Assembly (NCBI RefSeq): GCF_020882245.1
Contig: NC_083597.1
Span: 46,168,152-46,232,151 of the forward strand
From: Rhopalosiphum padi
Lineage: Eukaryota; Arthropoda; Insecta; Hemiptera; Aphididae
DNA: 64,000 bases
Direction: 5' to 3'
Below are positions 1-11,179 of this stretch, piece by piece; within the stretch, counting starts at the first letter, position 1, and the number at the start of each line of letters is the position of its first letter. Position numbers and translations under genes: made by a program. The notes under the pieces are model-generated. The model did not search any database. It saw nothing but the letters and a program-made list of their open reading frames with translations, and had not been told where the DNA came from.

Positions 1-289
1 TTATAAGTATTATTTCCTATGTATACAAATTAAAAATTATAGTAATGTGATTGTTATATAAATATAATTATAAATTGAATTTTCACTGTAAATTGTGGTA
101 TGGCACCATTACAAAATAAATACTATAATACTACAAAACATTAAAATGAGAAAAAATTATATTTATTAGTGTACTAAACAATTACACTTTAATAGTTTAT
201 TTATAAATACATATTATTGTTTTAAAGTTAAAATGTAATTTGCTTTGAGAGACAATTTATAAATAGTAATATTTTTTTTTTACTTACAG

Positions 290-691
290 TGTAAGGATGA
301 TTAAGGATGAAATGATTGATGGTAAAGTCTCTCAATCAATTACAACAAGAAGATTACCTTCAATCCATATTCTTTTATCCAAAAACCATCTTCATCCTAA
401 TTTACCTGGGTAAGCTTACAATAATCTAATATAATTCATAATTATTGGTTAATTGTTTAACTGATCTAATAAAAAAAAATTAGAAGTTAAAAAAAAAATA
501 TATTTTGTAATGTTTCCTAGTTAAATGATTAATTTTACTGTATGTCTAAAATTAATTAATTAAAATATTTTAATTTTAGATACCAAGGAGCTGATAAGGT
601 ATCCGATCATGTTAGCAGACCAGTGCCTCGCAAAACATTTGAAAAGAATGATTACCGCGGTACTAAGGAGAGTAAAATTATGGCTCTTTAA
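290..691 (+). CDS. Last two coding exons of an unrecognised gene (5' part outside the window)
   Basis: Two exons join in frame. The first (290-409) follows a T-rich tract and CAG acceptor and ends at a GTAAGC donor. The second (580-691) follows TTTTAG and ends at TAA (689-691). Together they encode about 75 C-terminal residues, starting VRMIKDEMIDGKVSQSITTR and ending RGTKESKIMAL. The tail is basic and polar, with no membrane segment and no motif I can assign. The frame is fixed by continuity across the intron, and there is no in-frame stop before the final TAA. The intron is short (170 bp). The gene converges on Mob4 and its last codons lie antisense to the last Mob4 codons. I do not recognise the family and propose no function. 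Earlier exons would lie upstream of base 1. Confidence 0.6.
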
Positions 692-2592
692 TTGATGTTG
701 TTCCATCCTCTTCAGTTCTTATACCTTGCATAATTGCATCAGGCATAGGCACAATCAAGTTTTCTTTAGCCATTAAGCTGTATTTAATCACAAATTTTGT
801 AAACCTCTGGCATAAGTATGTTTCATTCTGTAATATTTATCATTTTATACAATTATAACCTATTACATAATTATTAATACATATTGTATCTGTAACTACT
901 TTTAATGAAATAATAGTTTTATATTTTGAATATTTTACCTCAAATTTATTATAAATGTTTTGATGATGGTAGTATGCATGGGAAAATATCCTATACACTC
1001 GCCGACAAACAGATCCCAATTTTGCCACCGATGATTCCTTAATATTAACTCTAGAATAAATAATACTTTTAAAATTGTATAAGATATAAATATAATATTT
1101 TATTAATTAATTAATTGTTGATTTTTAATTTTAAACATTAAAATAAAAATGATGTACTATTATATAATACATAATGTTGTAAAAAAAACAACCATTATTG
1201 GTAGCTTTTCTTTTATATTATAACAGTATACTTAAGTACAAATCTTTATGACTTATATGTAGTAAAATGTATTTTATCATGTATTTAAGAAAAATATTTT
1301 AATGTAAGCTGATACTTGATAATAAACTTGCATTATATAATATCTAGTTGTGTTTCTTTTATTTAGTTTCCTTAAAATCGTCATTTTATGACTGGACAAA
1401 TAATTAGGCTATATTCAATTATTATTTTCTAAGAATAGTTGATATGTGTTATTTTATTATTCAAAAGTACTATGAAAAAACTCAGCTACCAGGCAAAAAA
1501 CCAAACATATTTTTAATGCATAAAAATAATAAATTAATAAAAGCTTTAAGAAAGGTAACTAGCAGGTTTATTCTGGGAATAGATATTCAACATTAACAAT
1601 AATTGAATAAAACATATAAACTAAAAAGTTCATATATTTTTTCTTTTTAATGAAACCTGGTCGATAATGAGAGGAAGAAAAATGTTGTGAGCTACATTAG
1701 TGTAGACAAACATATAGGTGCCTACACAGTAATTTATATATATTTAAGCGGATTCAAAAGCCCAATAGTAGCTTTTAATATATGTATAACATAATATGAA
1801 TTTAAATGAAGAAAATAACATTTTATGAATAAATACCTAATATAATTATAAAAAGACTAGTTATAGAGTAAAAATTTAAAAATATCAACTTGGTCATTAT
1901 TAGTAAATCCCATGATTCAATTAAAAAGTGATAATAGAGCATAATTAGTATTTTGGAATAAGATACATTTTTTGTGAATAGTAGGTTAATTTACAAAAAC
2001 ACTATTTTATAAAATGCATGATAATATATGTATAAGGTGTACCTGCTAGGAAAATATTTGTTACTGTTTAATAAACAAGCAGCTCCATCTAAAGTATGGC
2101 GTGTATAATCAATAGCCGGACATTCCTTAGGAGTTTTATGTGCAGCACATAAAAATATCCACTGTTCAGTTGATGTCATTTGGCTACATGTATCTGGTAA
2201 ACATTCAGTTTGTAATTCGACTGCTAACCCATTTAATTCCATACAAAACTGCCTATAAATGCAATCAACCAGCATTAATAATGTTAATTAAGACAGAAGA
2301 AATTATTTGTCACCTTAAATGTTCATATTTCCAAACTCCTTCTTCTTGAGAATCTGGCGGTGTCAATATTATATCAATATTACTCGGATCTATACGTATT
2401 TGTTGCTGAATAAACTCTTGAACAGCTAATGTACTTTCCATCTCTTCAAACGGCTCATCAGGCCATTTACGGAAGAACTACAAAACAATGTTCAAATTTA
2501 AGTAACAAAAATTTAAATAATAATTTAGGACTCACATTAGCTTTAGTTCCTGGTTTGTTTCTTTTTAATAATTTCTTTACAGATTCAGCCAT
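678..2592 (-). CDS. Mob4: MOB-like protein phocein (MOB kinase activator-like 4), five exons
   Basis: Exons in transcription order: 2592-2536, 2477-2314, 2252-2043, 1050-939 and 827-678. All have GT/AG borders and stay in frame, giving about 230 residues against about 225 in human MOB4. The start is MAESVKKLLKRNKPGTKAN; an in-frame ATG two codons upstream (2598) could also be used. Family blocks seen are TLAVQEFIQQQIR, EGVWKYEHLRQFCMELNGLA, WIFLCAAHKTPKECPAIDY, HTLDGAACLLNSNKYFPSR and VCRRVYRIFSHAYYHHQNIY. The Cys pair in ECLPDTC and the histidines of FSHAYYHH match the MOB zinc site. In animals the protein is a core subunit of STRIPAK (striatin-PP2A), acting in Hippo signalling, microtubule organisation and synapse structure; that role is family knowledge. 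The fourth intron (about 1 kb) is the longest. The stop at 680-678 lies inside the end of the convergent upstream gene. Confidence 0.95.
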
Positions 2593-2598
2593 CTTCAT

Positions 2599-4300
2599 TT
2601 TCAGTGATTAACTGTTGTATGATAGAATTGTCTTTTTGTGCATAAAATATACACACTATTTCATTATAAAATTGTAATAGAATTCAAACATAAAAATAAT
2701 GGTATTCAAATTTAAAATTTCCAAAGGGCTGAACAATAACCAGTTTACACTTATACAGAAAAATAGAAAACACCATTCTTTGGCCGACAATCAATACGCT
2801 ATCACTATCAAACATACGGAAATGATAACGTATTAATATAGATAAAAAAAAATTATACCTAAACAAATTATACAATACAAAATTAAAAAGTACCCAAATC
2901 ACAAAATAAATGAAATCTAATCGAATCTATTCTGTACCTTTTGTTTTACGAAACAGTGGTACAAAGTCAATCTGTTTAAATTGAATGAATATACAAAAAC
3001 AAAACGTACATTTTATTCATAGAAATATTTGTTTCGACGCTTATTTATTCCAAAAAATATTTGTTCTAACGACTAATTGTTCGACAGTCTAATTATACTA
3101 ATAACCAATTTTTTTATTAATTCTATATAATATTTCTATAAAGTAAAATATCTTCTAACTTTCTTACTATAATCTATAATTATCAGTGGCGCTGAACTCG
3201 TATGTTACCTAGTGAAGTAATCGCTTCATTTCTTAAACGGGTGCGTGAGTGGATGAGTTATAAAAGGGTTAATCGGTTAATGGGCTAACAAAGTTAAATA
3301 AGATGTAACTTATATACTTAAATTATTATTGATGCCTGAAAGCGTGAAACATAAAAGTTTGAAATCCACACCAGTAATCTGTATGTACCTATCGGCTATC
3401 ATATTAGAAGACAGAATTTTGGGTAACAAAAATCTTAGATTTCACTTCACAAAAAAATTCTGAGTTTGGCGCCACTGATAATTATAGATTATAATAAAAA
3501 AGAAAATTTAGGTAATAGGTACTTTTAGAAAATAGAAATATATATAGAATTAATAAAAAAATTTAGTGAATATAAGTTATGAATAGTTAACAAATACAAG
3601 CACTTATACTGGATCAATTTGGGGGGGGGGGGGGTTAAAATATTTTTAAACCATGAACTAAAAACCAGTAAAAAGTGTGTAGTTAGTGTTTGTTATATTA
3701 TAAATATATACCTATACTTTAAAAATGTCGGGGGGCTGAACCCCTAACCGCCCCTGTATACGGGCCTGAACAAATATATTGGAACCAATATATTTATTTG
3801 GTATCTAATATTTAAAATTTTAAAATAATTGATGCGTTTAAATTAAAAAAATGTAAAACATCTATGTATATATAAAAATTTGAATTATAAGAAAATTGTG
3901 CTTTTATAATTTTTATATTTTTTGGGGTTTATTATGAATTATTAGTTATTACCTATTTGCTACTATAAACAACGTAGTATTTAATTTGAAAATATTATTT
4001 TTAGGTTATTGTGCCATTTATGCCAAAAAAATATTTCTTGCTAGTAAGTTGCCGTAAATAACTTTTTCACAAGATATTATCTCCAGTGGTTATTTATTCT
4101 AACTTTTTTGAAATAAATTTTTGGTATGCAAATGTCTTATGAAACTGCAGATATTCTCCCGAAAACATTGGAACATGGACGAAAGTGACGTTGGAACAAA
4201 ATGTGTGATCCCCATGCTAACGTATTTGTGATCAAGACGTGATAAGCGTTAACAATTAAACATTTAAGCTCCTTCCTCGTGAGGTTGGTTGTTGTTGCCG
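2599..4300. other. Intergenic region between Mob4 and Nup160
   Basis: This is AT-rich DNA between the head of Mob4 and the Nup160 promoter region. It contains the foldback at 3109-3564, a run of about 15 G residues near 3620, and a GGGGGCTGAACCCC / CCCCTGTATACGGGCC remnant at 3730-3765 that resembles the end of other hAT-like elements in this window. No coding exon was recognised. The Mob4 promoter should lie just above 2600, but no clear core element was identified. Confidence 0.5.
3109..3564. repeat. Foldback element with a CAGTGGCGC...GCGCCACTG core
   Basis: CAGTGGCGC at 3184 and GCGCCACTG ending at 3477 form the ends of a hAT-like core of 294 bp, flanked on both sides by ATAATTAT (3176-3183 and 3478-3485). 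The inverted similarity continues well past that 8-bp flank on both sides. Left (from about 3109) and right (to about 3564) share a T-run, ATTAATTCTATAT and TATAATCTATAATTAT in inverted orientation, with small indels. The whole unit can therefore fold into a long imperfect hairpin with arms of roughly 90-110 bp. The interior has no meaningful ORF. Confidence 0.6.
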
Positions 4301-5664
4301 CCCGACAACACCGAACAAAAATATTACCAAACGACTTAACGTCTAGTTTGACGCTTAACTATATGGTATATTGGTATACCTTTTAACGAAGACGAACGTC
4401 CAAACGTGCTTTAAAGTTTAAAATCATTTAATCATTTTAATCGACTTCGACTGTCATCCTGTTAAACTGACTTATAACGTTTGTTTAGGAACGGTGAGTT
4501 GCTTACAATAGTATTATTCTTTTGAAGTACCTACTGGTTTTCAAACCAGGATTTAGAGTTTTAATAAAGGTGCATAATTATGAAATCCTTAGTTATAAAT
4601 ATATATTTTTGAATCGGATCTTTTTTGATTTATTCCCATTTCGTTATTCGTTTGTTATGTTACATATTAATTTCATTATCCGATATTTCTAAATAATAGC
4701 AATGATCTAAATTTTAAATGCACTACAAAATATGATTATTAATCATAATTTTTGAGAAAATCTTGATTAATTTTAACTTTCAATGTAAGATTATGTCTAC
4801 AAATAAGATTTAGAATAATAAACATTTAGACTCGATTATTATTATTCGGAGCATGTATTTATATATATTTATATATAAGTAGTTCAAATTATGTTGATTA
4901 ATTAATTAATTATGTTTACTAATTAGTTTAAATAAGTATTCTAGTATTTATATTTTTAAAAATATCATTACTTAACAACTTTATTTTTAATATTATTAAT
5001 GATCATAAATGCGTAATGTATACATATAATCTAGGATCGCTTATTTTTGTATGAAACTATCTAATATAATTTTTTTTTTATAACCCCAATAGGTTCAATA
5101 AATAATAATAATAAAATATTTTTCTTAAATACAATGATCAGATGTTAAATATAATATTTTCTTTTAAATTTAATTGAAGTTGTATGAGTTTGTATTTTAT
5201 AAAATGTAAATAAAAAAAACTATGAGATTCAATGATTCATTAGTTAATATAATATTCTTATTTTTAAATTTAATAATACATCAGTTCACCATCATATTGA
5301 ATATATCAGATTAAAATGTCTTGTTAAATGATTAATCAAAACATACAATTTTCTATATTTTATACTTAAATATACATGTATGCTAGGTACCTATCTCTTG
5401 ATAATCATTTTTATCGGAATTTTTAATTTTTAGAAAAAATTGATATAGAAAATTTCTTAAGATACTTCAAAACAATAAATTATATTTTATTCATTTATTG
5501 TTCGTGTATTATGTAAACCATTTATTAATTGCAGTTATTTTACTTTCTTTTCTTTTCTTACAAATTATAACAATAATTAAGTAGGTTTAATGTGTAATTG
5601 CTATTTATTACTTTAGTTTTTATTTTCCAATTAATTTTTCATTGTATTATTTTGTTTAGAGAAT
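4300..5664 (+). promoter_or_regulatory. Probable Nup160 promoter, non-coding exon 1 and 5' UTR intron
   Basis: The Nup160 start codon sits five bases after a strong acceptor (TTTTGTTTAG, ending at 5659). Any transcript should therefore have an upstream non-coding exon. The best donor candidate is GTGAGT after ACG at 4494, preceded by relatively GC-rich DNA from about 4140 to 4490. This would give an intron of about 1.17 kb and a first exon within roughly 4.3-4.49 kb. No TATA box was assigned. The exon is inferred from splice signals only. Confidence 0.4.
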
Positions 5665-8600
5665 ATGGATATTGATAATCCATACCTAGATACCATCTAC
5701 AGACAAGTAGTTACTGAACATTTTCAATCAAACGAATGGAGGGAAATTTTAATTAATCCTGAAGGTGCTTCAACTACTCTGCGTGATGAAAGTACACTAC
5801 CTCGATCAGGTGGACACTGTTTTAAAGATATTCCTAATCGTTTTATATTTTGGCGTGTTTTGTATGATAAACTTGAATTGGTTGAACATAGCTTAGACGT
5901 GAATCTTACAGAAAACCAAGTGCGTATACATTTTCGTGATTCGCCTGTATTGGAAAGTGGAATCTCTGTGTATGAGACATTAGAATCTGTTGTTTTATTA
6001 GTACCAACAGCATGTAGCTGTCACCGATTGACATTTCCACGACCGAATCGTGTTGAAAATGATAATGAAAATGAAAATGTATTATTGGATTCATCAATTT
6101 TTTCAAATTTTAATGTACCATCTATTGATGATCCAGCAACATTTTATTCCTATAATGCAGAACTTAGTCATCCATATTCAGCTGCTTCTTGTTTAGATCA
6201 AAAACATGATGCTATATTTATAATAGCTTTACAAAATAATGTCATGCTTTACATACGTATGGAGTATATTTCTGGACTACCCACCTTAAAAGAAATTTGT
6301 CAAGAATCTGCTGTACCTCGAATGCTATCAAATATAACCAAAGTTTTTTCTACACATATTGAGAATCCAGTTATTAACAGTTTAGCTGTACACCCATTTC
6401 AACAAGATATATATGTATACTCTCTTGATGATACTTGTGAATTAAAAGTTTGGTCAATCGATAAATCTGTATATATTTATATTATGGATATGAAGAAAAT
6501 ATATGCGGCTTCAACAGAGAATGGTTCAAGACCACATATTATTCACAAAAGCTTTGACGAACAACTTTTACTTACTATTTACCTCAGTTTATCAGAAAGT
6601 TCAACATTTGTAGTGCTTGAACCATGCACTGACCATGGTATGTTTAAACTTCAACAAAAGTTTTATGTACGGTCACCTGTAAATAGTAGACTAGTTGATA
6701 TGTCATTGTACGGTAATGAAATTTGGTGCATATGGAGAACAGGAAAAGATACTGCTTGTGTTAAATCTGTGAATATCAGGAATGGTGGATGGAAAGATTG
6801 CTCTTTGGATACAACTGCTTTTGAACAACCTACCCATTATTCATCTAACTCAAAACAAATTTATTTGGATAAAATATTTTCGTCTTCGACTTATTTTACA
6901 AATGATGATTTGAAAAATGCTATTGCTGTTTACGATACATCTGATGGTTGTGAATTTATTACTGATTACCGTACCAAGATAAGTAATGCAATTGATACAA
7001 AAGTTGCTCAGGAAATGGATAAATATGACTCTTCAGATATTGAGTCACAAATGCAACTTATAGAACAATGTAGTGCCAGTTTTTATAAAAGCTGTTTAGA
7101 TTACCGTCGCAAAAGATTAGCTCCTCTTGGTCTTATTTGGTTAGGTTCACCATCTTTTTTACTAGTTGTTGTAACAAATTCAAGTTTTTGCTTTTTGCGG
7201 CCATCAGATATAGTCGAAAACAAGATATTTTCAATTAAAAGTCCTGAAGATGAAACAAACTTAAATAATTTACTCAATGTGCTAATGTCAGTACCGAAAA
7301 ATAATTTTAATTTGTTTTTGGACATAAATATGTCTCAGGAAAGCTTTTTAGAATTGGTTAGAAGGTCTTATATGTTTGATAGTAGTGATCCAATCATATC
7401 AATATTTTTAAATGGATTTAATGTTCTTGATACTATTCGTATGTTAATAAAGATGCTGTATGCTGATCCAGAGACAGATGAAAGTATGGAAGATACATTA
7501 TATTCAAGATGCTTTAAAAGTAAATTAGGTACCAGTATAGTTTCTCACAGTTTCCATCAAATAGTGGTGACACGTTTTGACTTGTGTTGTAGATTGTTTA
7601 CATTTATGGAGTTAAATTCCAAGAATTATGGACAAACTAGAGAGTATGTTGTTGATGCTAGTAATCTTGCTTATAGCTATTGGATTCAAGCATTATTTTC
7701 ACATGATATAAAGTTATTTGAAAAAATGATCTCTTCAAATAAATTTTTAGCGCAGGAACCATTTATGGAATATATTGATGGCTTGTTAAACTACACTTGG
7801 CCACTTATTGATGCTTCTACTCTTGTAGAATTTTTATTGCAAGAGGGACAATACACTTTCATACAACAAATTGCTCAATTATTGGATTTTAATAAATGGG
7901 AAGAAACATTAATTATTTCATATATGTTAAATAATGATCCAGGTAAAGCACTTAAGATACTTAAAAGTGATATTAAAAAAAATATAGATGATTTTCTAAA
8001 ATCTATCACTCTGTTTGAAAAATATAGTTATTATGAACACGCAGTAAAACTTGGAAATCATGCATTAAAAATGTGTAAACATATTGGAAATAAAAACATG
8101 ACATCAATGTTCTATTCTAACATTTTTCTTAATAATTTAAAATTAAAAGCATATAAGAGTGCATATTGTAATATTTTAAGTTTAGAGGACCCAGATCGAA
8201 AGTTAAATTGTTTGCATACATTTGTTTTAACATTATTAGAAAATAATGAAAAAGAAGAACTTTTAAGTTATAATTTTTATGGTTTACAAAGTGCAGTAGA
8301 AGATATAGTACTAAAAAAAGCACGATCTTTGTCAAATGTAGATGCAGATCCTTTTTACATGTTTTTATGTTCAATTCATGATAAACATAAAAAATACAAA
8401 AAACTATCAATGACATTTTATGAATTATATTTACGAGCTGATACATGTGTAGCCCAAGAACAATATTTAAGACTATCACTCTTATACTTAGAAATATTAA
8501 ACCCTAATAATGCTTGGTTTGTAACAGTTTCATTACCTTTTCTCTCAAAGACTGATGATGTTCCCAATGGAATAATACAAATTGAGTACTTAAAAAAATT

Positions 8601-9267
8601 ATGTTGGTTGGCTCGAGCTCGTCAGGAAATTGAAGAGTCTACAACCGAAATGGACATACAAAGTGTGATATCTGTATTGTTAATGAAACATAAGTATAAA
8701 GATGTGATGCGTTTGTCTAAAATGTGGAATTTACCACTTTATCAGCCATTAAGAGAGTTGGTGAAAACTTGTTTATCTCTAACAGATTCTGATGAATGTG
8801 ATAAAGCATGGATTTGGTTAGCCGACAATGGAGTTAATGGTGATGGCATTGATAGTGGGAAAATAGCTTGGCATTTTTTGGAGACATTAGTAAATAAGTA
8901 TGAAGAAAAAGGAAGAACATTGATACATTATCACATAGCTGATGAATTACTTAGACATAAATCATTTTTACCTAATTGGATTGTCAAAATATTCAAAGAA
9001 AGAAATGTTGGTGAACTGTTACAATTATATTTAAGTTATGGAGAATTGATTAACTGTGCAGATTTAATACTAGAACTATTTGAAAAAGAAATAAGTAGTG
9101 ATGGTACTGGAAATACGTTTGGTAAAACAATACCTGTAGATATTATAGAATGTGTAGTAGTAAATTTAAAACATAATAACTTACAGGCTGGTGATGAGGT
9201 TCTTAATAAATATAAAATATTTTATGATAAAATTGTAGCACAAGAAAATAAAATTAAGTGTTTTTAA
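5665..9267 (+). CDS. Nup160: Nuclear pore protein Nup160, single coding exon
   Basis: One uninterrupted frame encodes 1200 residues, from ATG at 5665 to TAA at 9265-9267. The N-terminal third matches the Nup160 family: NRFIFWRVLYDKLELVEHSL (about residues 54-73), DVNLTENQVRIHF, then a VVLLVPTACSCHRLTFPRPN block typical of the start of the Nup120/160 beta-propeller. From about residue 430 the chain is leucine-rich and alpha-helical, as expected for the helical solenoid. In animals Nup160 is a scaffold subunit of the Y (Nup107-160) complex at the nuclear pore, needed for pore assembly and mRNA export. The product is about 200 residues shorter than the roughly 1400 usual in animals, and I saw no continuation after the stop. 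The lack of coding introns is notable beside the intron-rich neighbours, but the apparent 5' UTR intron argues against a recent retrocopy. Confidence 0.93.
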   Translation: MDIDNPYLDTIYRQVVTEHFQSNEWREILINPEGASTTLRDESTLPRSGGHCFKDIPNRFIFWRVLYDKLELVEHSLDVNLTENQVRIHFRDSPVLESGISVYETLESVVLLVPTACSCHRLTFPRPNRVENDNENENVLLDSSIFSNFNVPSIDDPATFYSYNAELSHPYSAASCLDQKHDAIFIIALQNNVMLYIRMEYISGLPTLKEICQESAVPRMLSNITKVFSTHIENPVINSLAVHPFQQDIYVYSLDDTCELKVWSIDKSVYIYIMDMKKIYAASTENGSRPHIIHKSFDEQLLLTIYLSLSESSTFVVLEPCTDHGMFKLQQKFYVRSPVNSRLVDMSLYGNEIWCIWRTGKDTACVKSVNIRNGGWKDCSLDTTAFEQPTHYSSNSKQIYLDKIFSSSTYFTNDDLKNAIAVYDTSDGCEFITDYRTKISNAIDTKVAQEMDKYDSSDIESQMQLIEQCSASFYKSCLDYRRKRLAPLGLIWLGSPSFLLVVVTNSSFCFLRPSDIVENKIFSIKSPEDETNLNNLLNVLMSVPKNNFNLFLDINMSQESFLELVRRSYMFDSSDPIISIFLNGFNVLDTIRMLIKMLYADPETDESMEDTLYSRCFKSKLGTSIVSHSFHQIVVTRFDLCCRLFTFMELNSKNYGQTREYVVDASNLAYSYWIQALFSHDIKLFEKMISSNKFLAQEPFMEYIDGLLNYTWPLIDASTLVEFLLQEGQYTFIQQIAQLLDFNKWEETLIISYMLNNDPGKALKILKSDIKKNIDDFLKSITLFEKYSYYEHAVKLGNHALKMCKHIGNKNMTSMFYSNIFLNNLKLKAYKSAYCNILSLEDPDRKLNCLHTFVLTLLENNEKEELLSYNFYGLQSAVEDIVLKKARSLSNVDADPFYMFLCSIHDKHKKYKKLSMTFYELYLRADTCVAQEQYLRLSLLYLEILNPNNAWFVTVSLPFLSKTDDVPNGIIQIEYLKKLCWLARARQEIEESTTEMDIQSVISVLLMKHKYKDVMRLSKMWNLPLYQPLRELVKTCLSLTDSDECDKAWIWLADNGVNGDGIDSGKIAWHFLETLVNKYEEKGRTLIHYHIADELLRHKSFLPNWIVKIFKERNVGELLQLYLSYGELINCADLILELFEKEISSDGTGNTFGKTIPVDIIECVVVNLKHNNLQAGDEVLNKYKIFYDKIVAQENKIKCF

Positions 9268-9298
9268 TTAAAATGTAATAAGTTTTAAATTTTGTACA

Positions 9299-9304
9299 AA
9301 TAAA
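9299..9304 (+). terminator. Nup160 poly(A) signal
   Basis: AATAAA lies 32 bases after the Nup160 stop codon, the first canonical signal downstream. Further AATAAA or AATAAT words follow within 150 bases and could serve as alternatives. Confidence 0.5.
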
Positions 9305-9309
9305 ATTAC

Positions 9310-10790
9310 ATATGTTTGGATACTTATGAATTAAGATAAAAATTTATTTTTAAACTTTATACTAACTGCTAATATGAAATAAGTAAATTGTAAAACAGTT
9401 ATAAAATAAAATAATTTTATTTGTTTGATATATTTTTATGTTTGTCTAAAGAATGTCAAATAAATCAGCTGTTTTTTATAAAATTATTATGCTTATTGCT
9501 TAATTTTATTTATGTCTGTATGTTTACTTTATTTACACTTATGAAGATCACAATAATGGCAAATGTATAGTCTAATTGTCGTATCATTGTTTTATCATCA
9601 TTTTTTTAATCCTATTATATGTAAACTGTTCTTAAGAATTGTTTTAAAAATCCTTGTTCTATATTTATAATCAATTAATTCTATTTCTTTTATATAATAA
9701 TAGAATGTTGTATTCTGCTGTCTAAACTATAAATTCAAATCAAGTTTATAGTTAACAACTGACTGTGGTGTATTTTATATTGTAATAATTTTAGGTTTTG
9801 AAAAAAAAAAAAAAAAATTAGCTGATAAATTTAAAAAAACCAGGCATTTTTGTTATTTGCAAAACATTGCATCTTTAAAAATTTTGAGGTTTTTGATTTT
9901 TGGGTATCGTTTCTTAATTCTGAACAAATAATTCGTTTTATTAAATATTCATTTAATTTTTTTTAAAATTAAATTTAATAAATAAATTTTATTCATGGTT
10001 TTAAATTTTTGACAGTATTGGTTATACAGAAGTGTGCTAACATCTGTAAAAAAAAAAATTCTGGTATACTAAAAAAATTAATTAATATTGTTACCAATTT
10101 TACTTGAATAGAAGTCTTCTATATTCAGTAGGACTTCTGTCACACAACTATTTATTAATTTAAATTCTTATAATTATAACAAACTAAAAACCAATATTTT
10201 ATATTTGTAAGTAATATAAGTTTTTGATAATATATGCTTGCATACAGAGTATCTCAATGTGTATTTTTTTATATTATCTATTGTTAATGGCTTCTATTTA
10301 CATTATTTTTTGATATATGATTATATGAAGCCATAATGAAATATCAATCCTATAAAATTGTATTCAGTTTTTATATAAAAAAAAGAAGCCTTTGAAATAT
10401 TTTAATCGTTTTAATTCATTGGATATATACAATCAATTATAATATGTGCTCTGCTCTTAATCATTTTGTTAATGTAATATTTACAAACCAATCATATCAT
10501 AATTACCTACCCATCTATCCTATTTAGGTATTACGAGTTATTATATCTTGAAAAATATACACATATTTTTATTATTTTTTTCTAACACATTATATTATAA
10601 ATAGGTGTTCATATACACCTTAAAAAGCATTGATAATGGTAGGTAGGTAATAGGTATTACTAACAAGTTTTCATGGGATAATTTGTATTGCAACTATTAC
10701 AAGCATAATAATAATATTTATTATTTAGGTACCTACTGAGATATTTATTAAAACAGATTTGAACGAAATTTTTTGTAATTAAAGTTTTCA
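9310..10790. other. Intergenic AT-rich DNA after Nup160
   Basis: No gene was recognised. The stretch is mostly A/T, with an A-run of about 16 near 9801, several T-runs and short AT-rich palindromes. It contains no ORF with recognisable protein similarity. Confidence 0.5.
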
Positions 10791-10793
10791 CTA

Positions 10794-11177
10794 CAGTGAA
10801 ACCTCCCTAAACGGACACCTCTAAATAGCGGAAATTTTTATGGCATTTTAACTTTTGATTTTAATAATTTCTATCGTAAATTTGTGGAATTAGAAAATGC
10901 ATTAATACGAAATTACTTTGTGTCAAAATACGAAACAATCTAAAGTAACTGATTTTTTTAATATAGGTATGTTAGTTTTAATTTTTATATTATCAATTTT
11001 CTTTATCTTTTTACCTATGTATATGTATAAATCACTAAATAAATAAATCAATTTTTTAATTATAATTTCAATTTTTATTTCTCTAATATTATTTTTCTCC
11101 CTCTAAATAACGAACACCTCCAAATAGCGGACAAAATTTCAGCGACCTAGGGTGTCTGGTATTTAAAGGTTTCACTG
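10794..11177. mobile_element. pogo/Tigger-like non-autonomous element with TA duplication
   Basis: Terminal inverted repeats CAGTGAAACC (10794) and GGTTTCACTG (ending at 11177) are flanked by TA on each side, as for Tc1/mariner-pogo insertions. The subterminal sequences also pair imperfectly: GGACACCTCTAAATAGCGG on the left resembles the inverted form of the AACACC/AAATAGCGGAC region on the right, and a second copy of that phrase occurs near 11110. The interior (about 384 bp in all) is AT-rich and has no ORF, so this is a MITE. Confidence 0.75.
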
Positions 11178-11179
11178 TA

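Noticed and set aside
8129..8479. 116-codon frame antisense to Nup160
   Set aside because: It lies wholly inside the Nup160 coding exon on the opposite strand and reads as a shadow of AT-rich codons.
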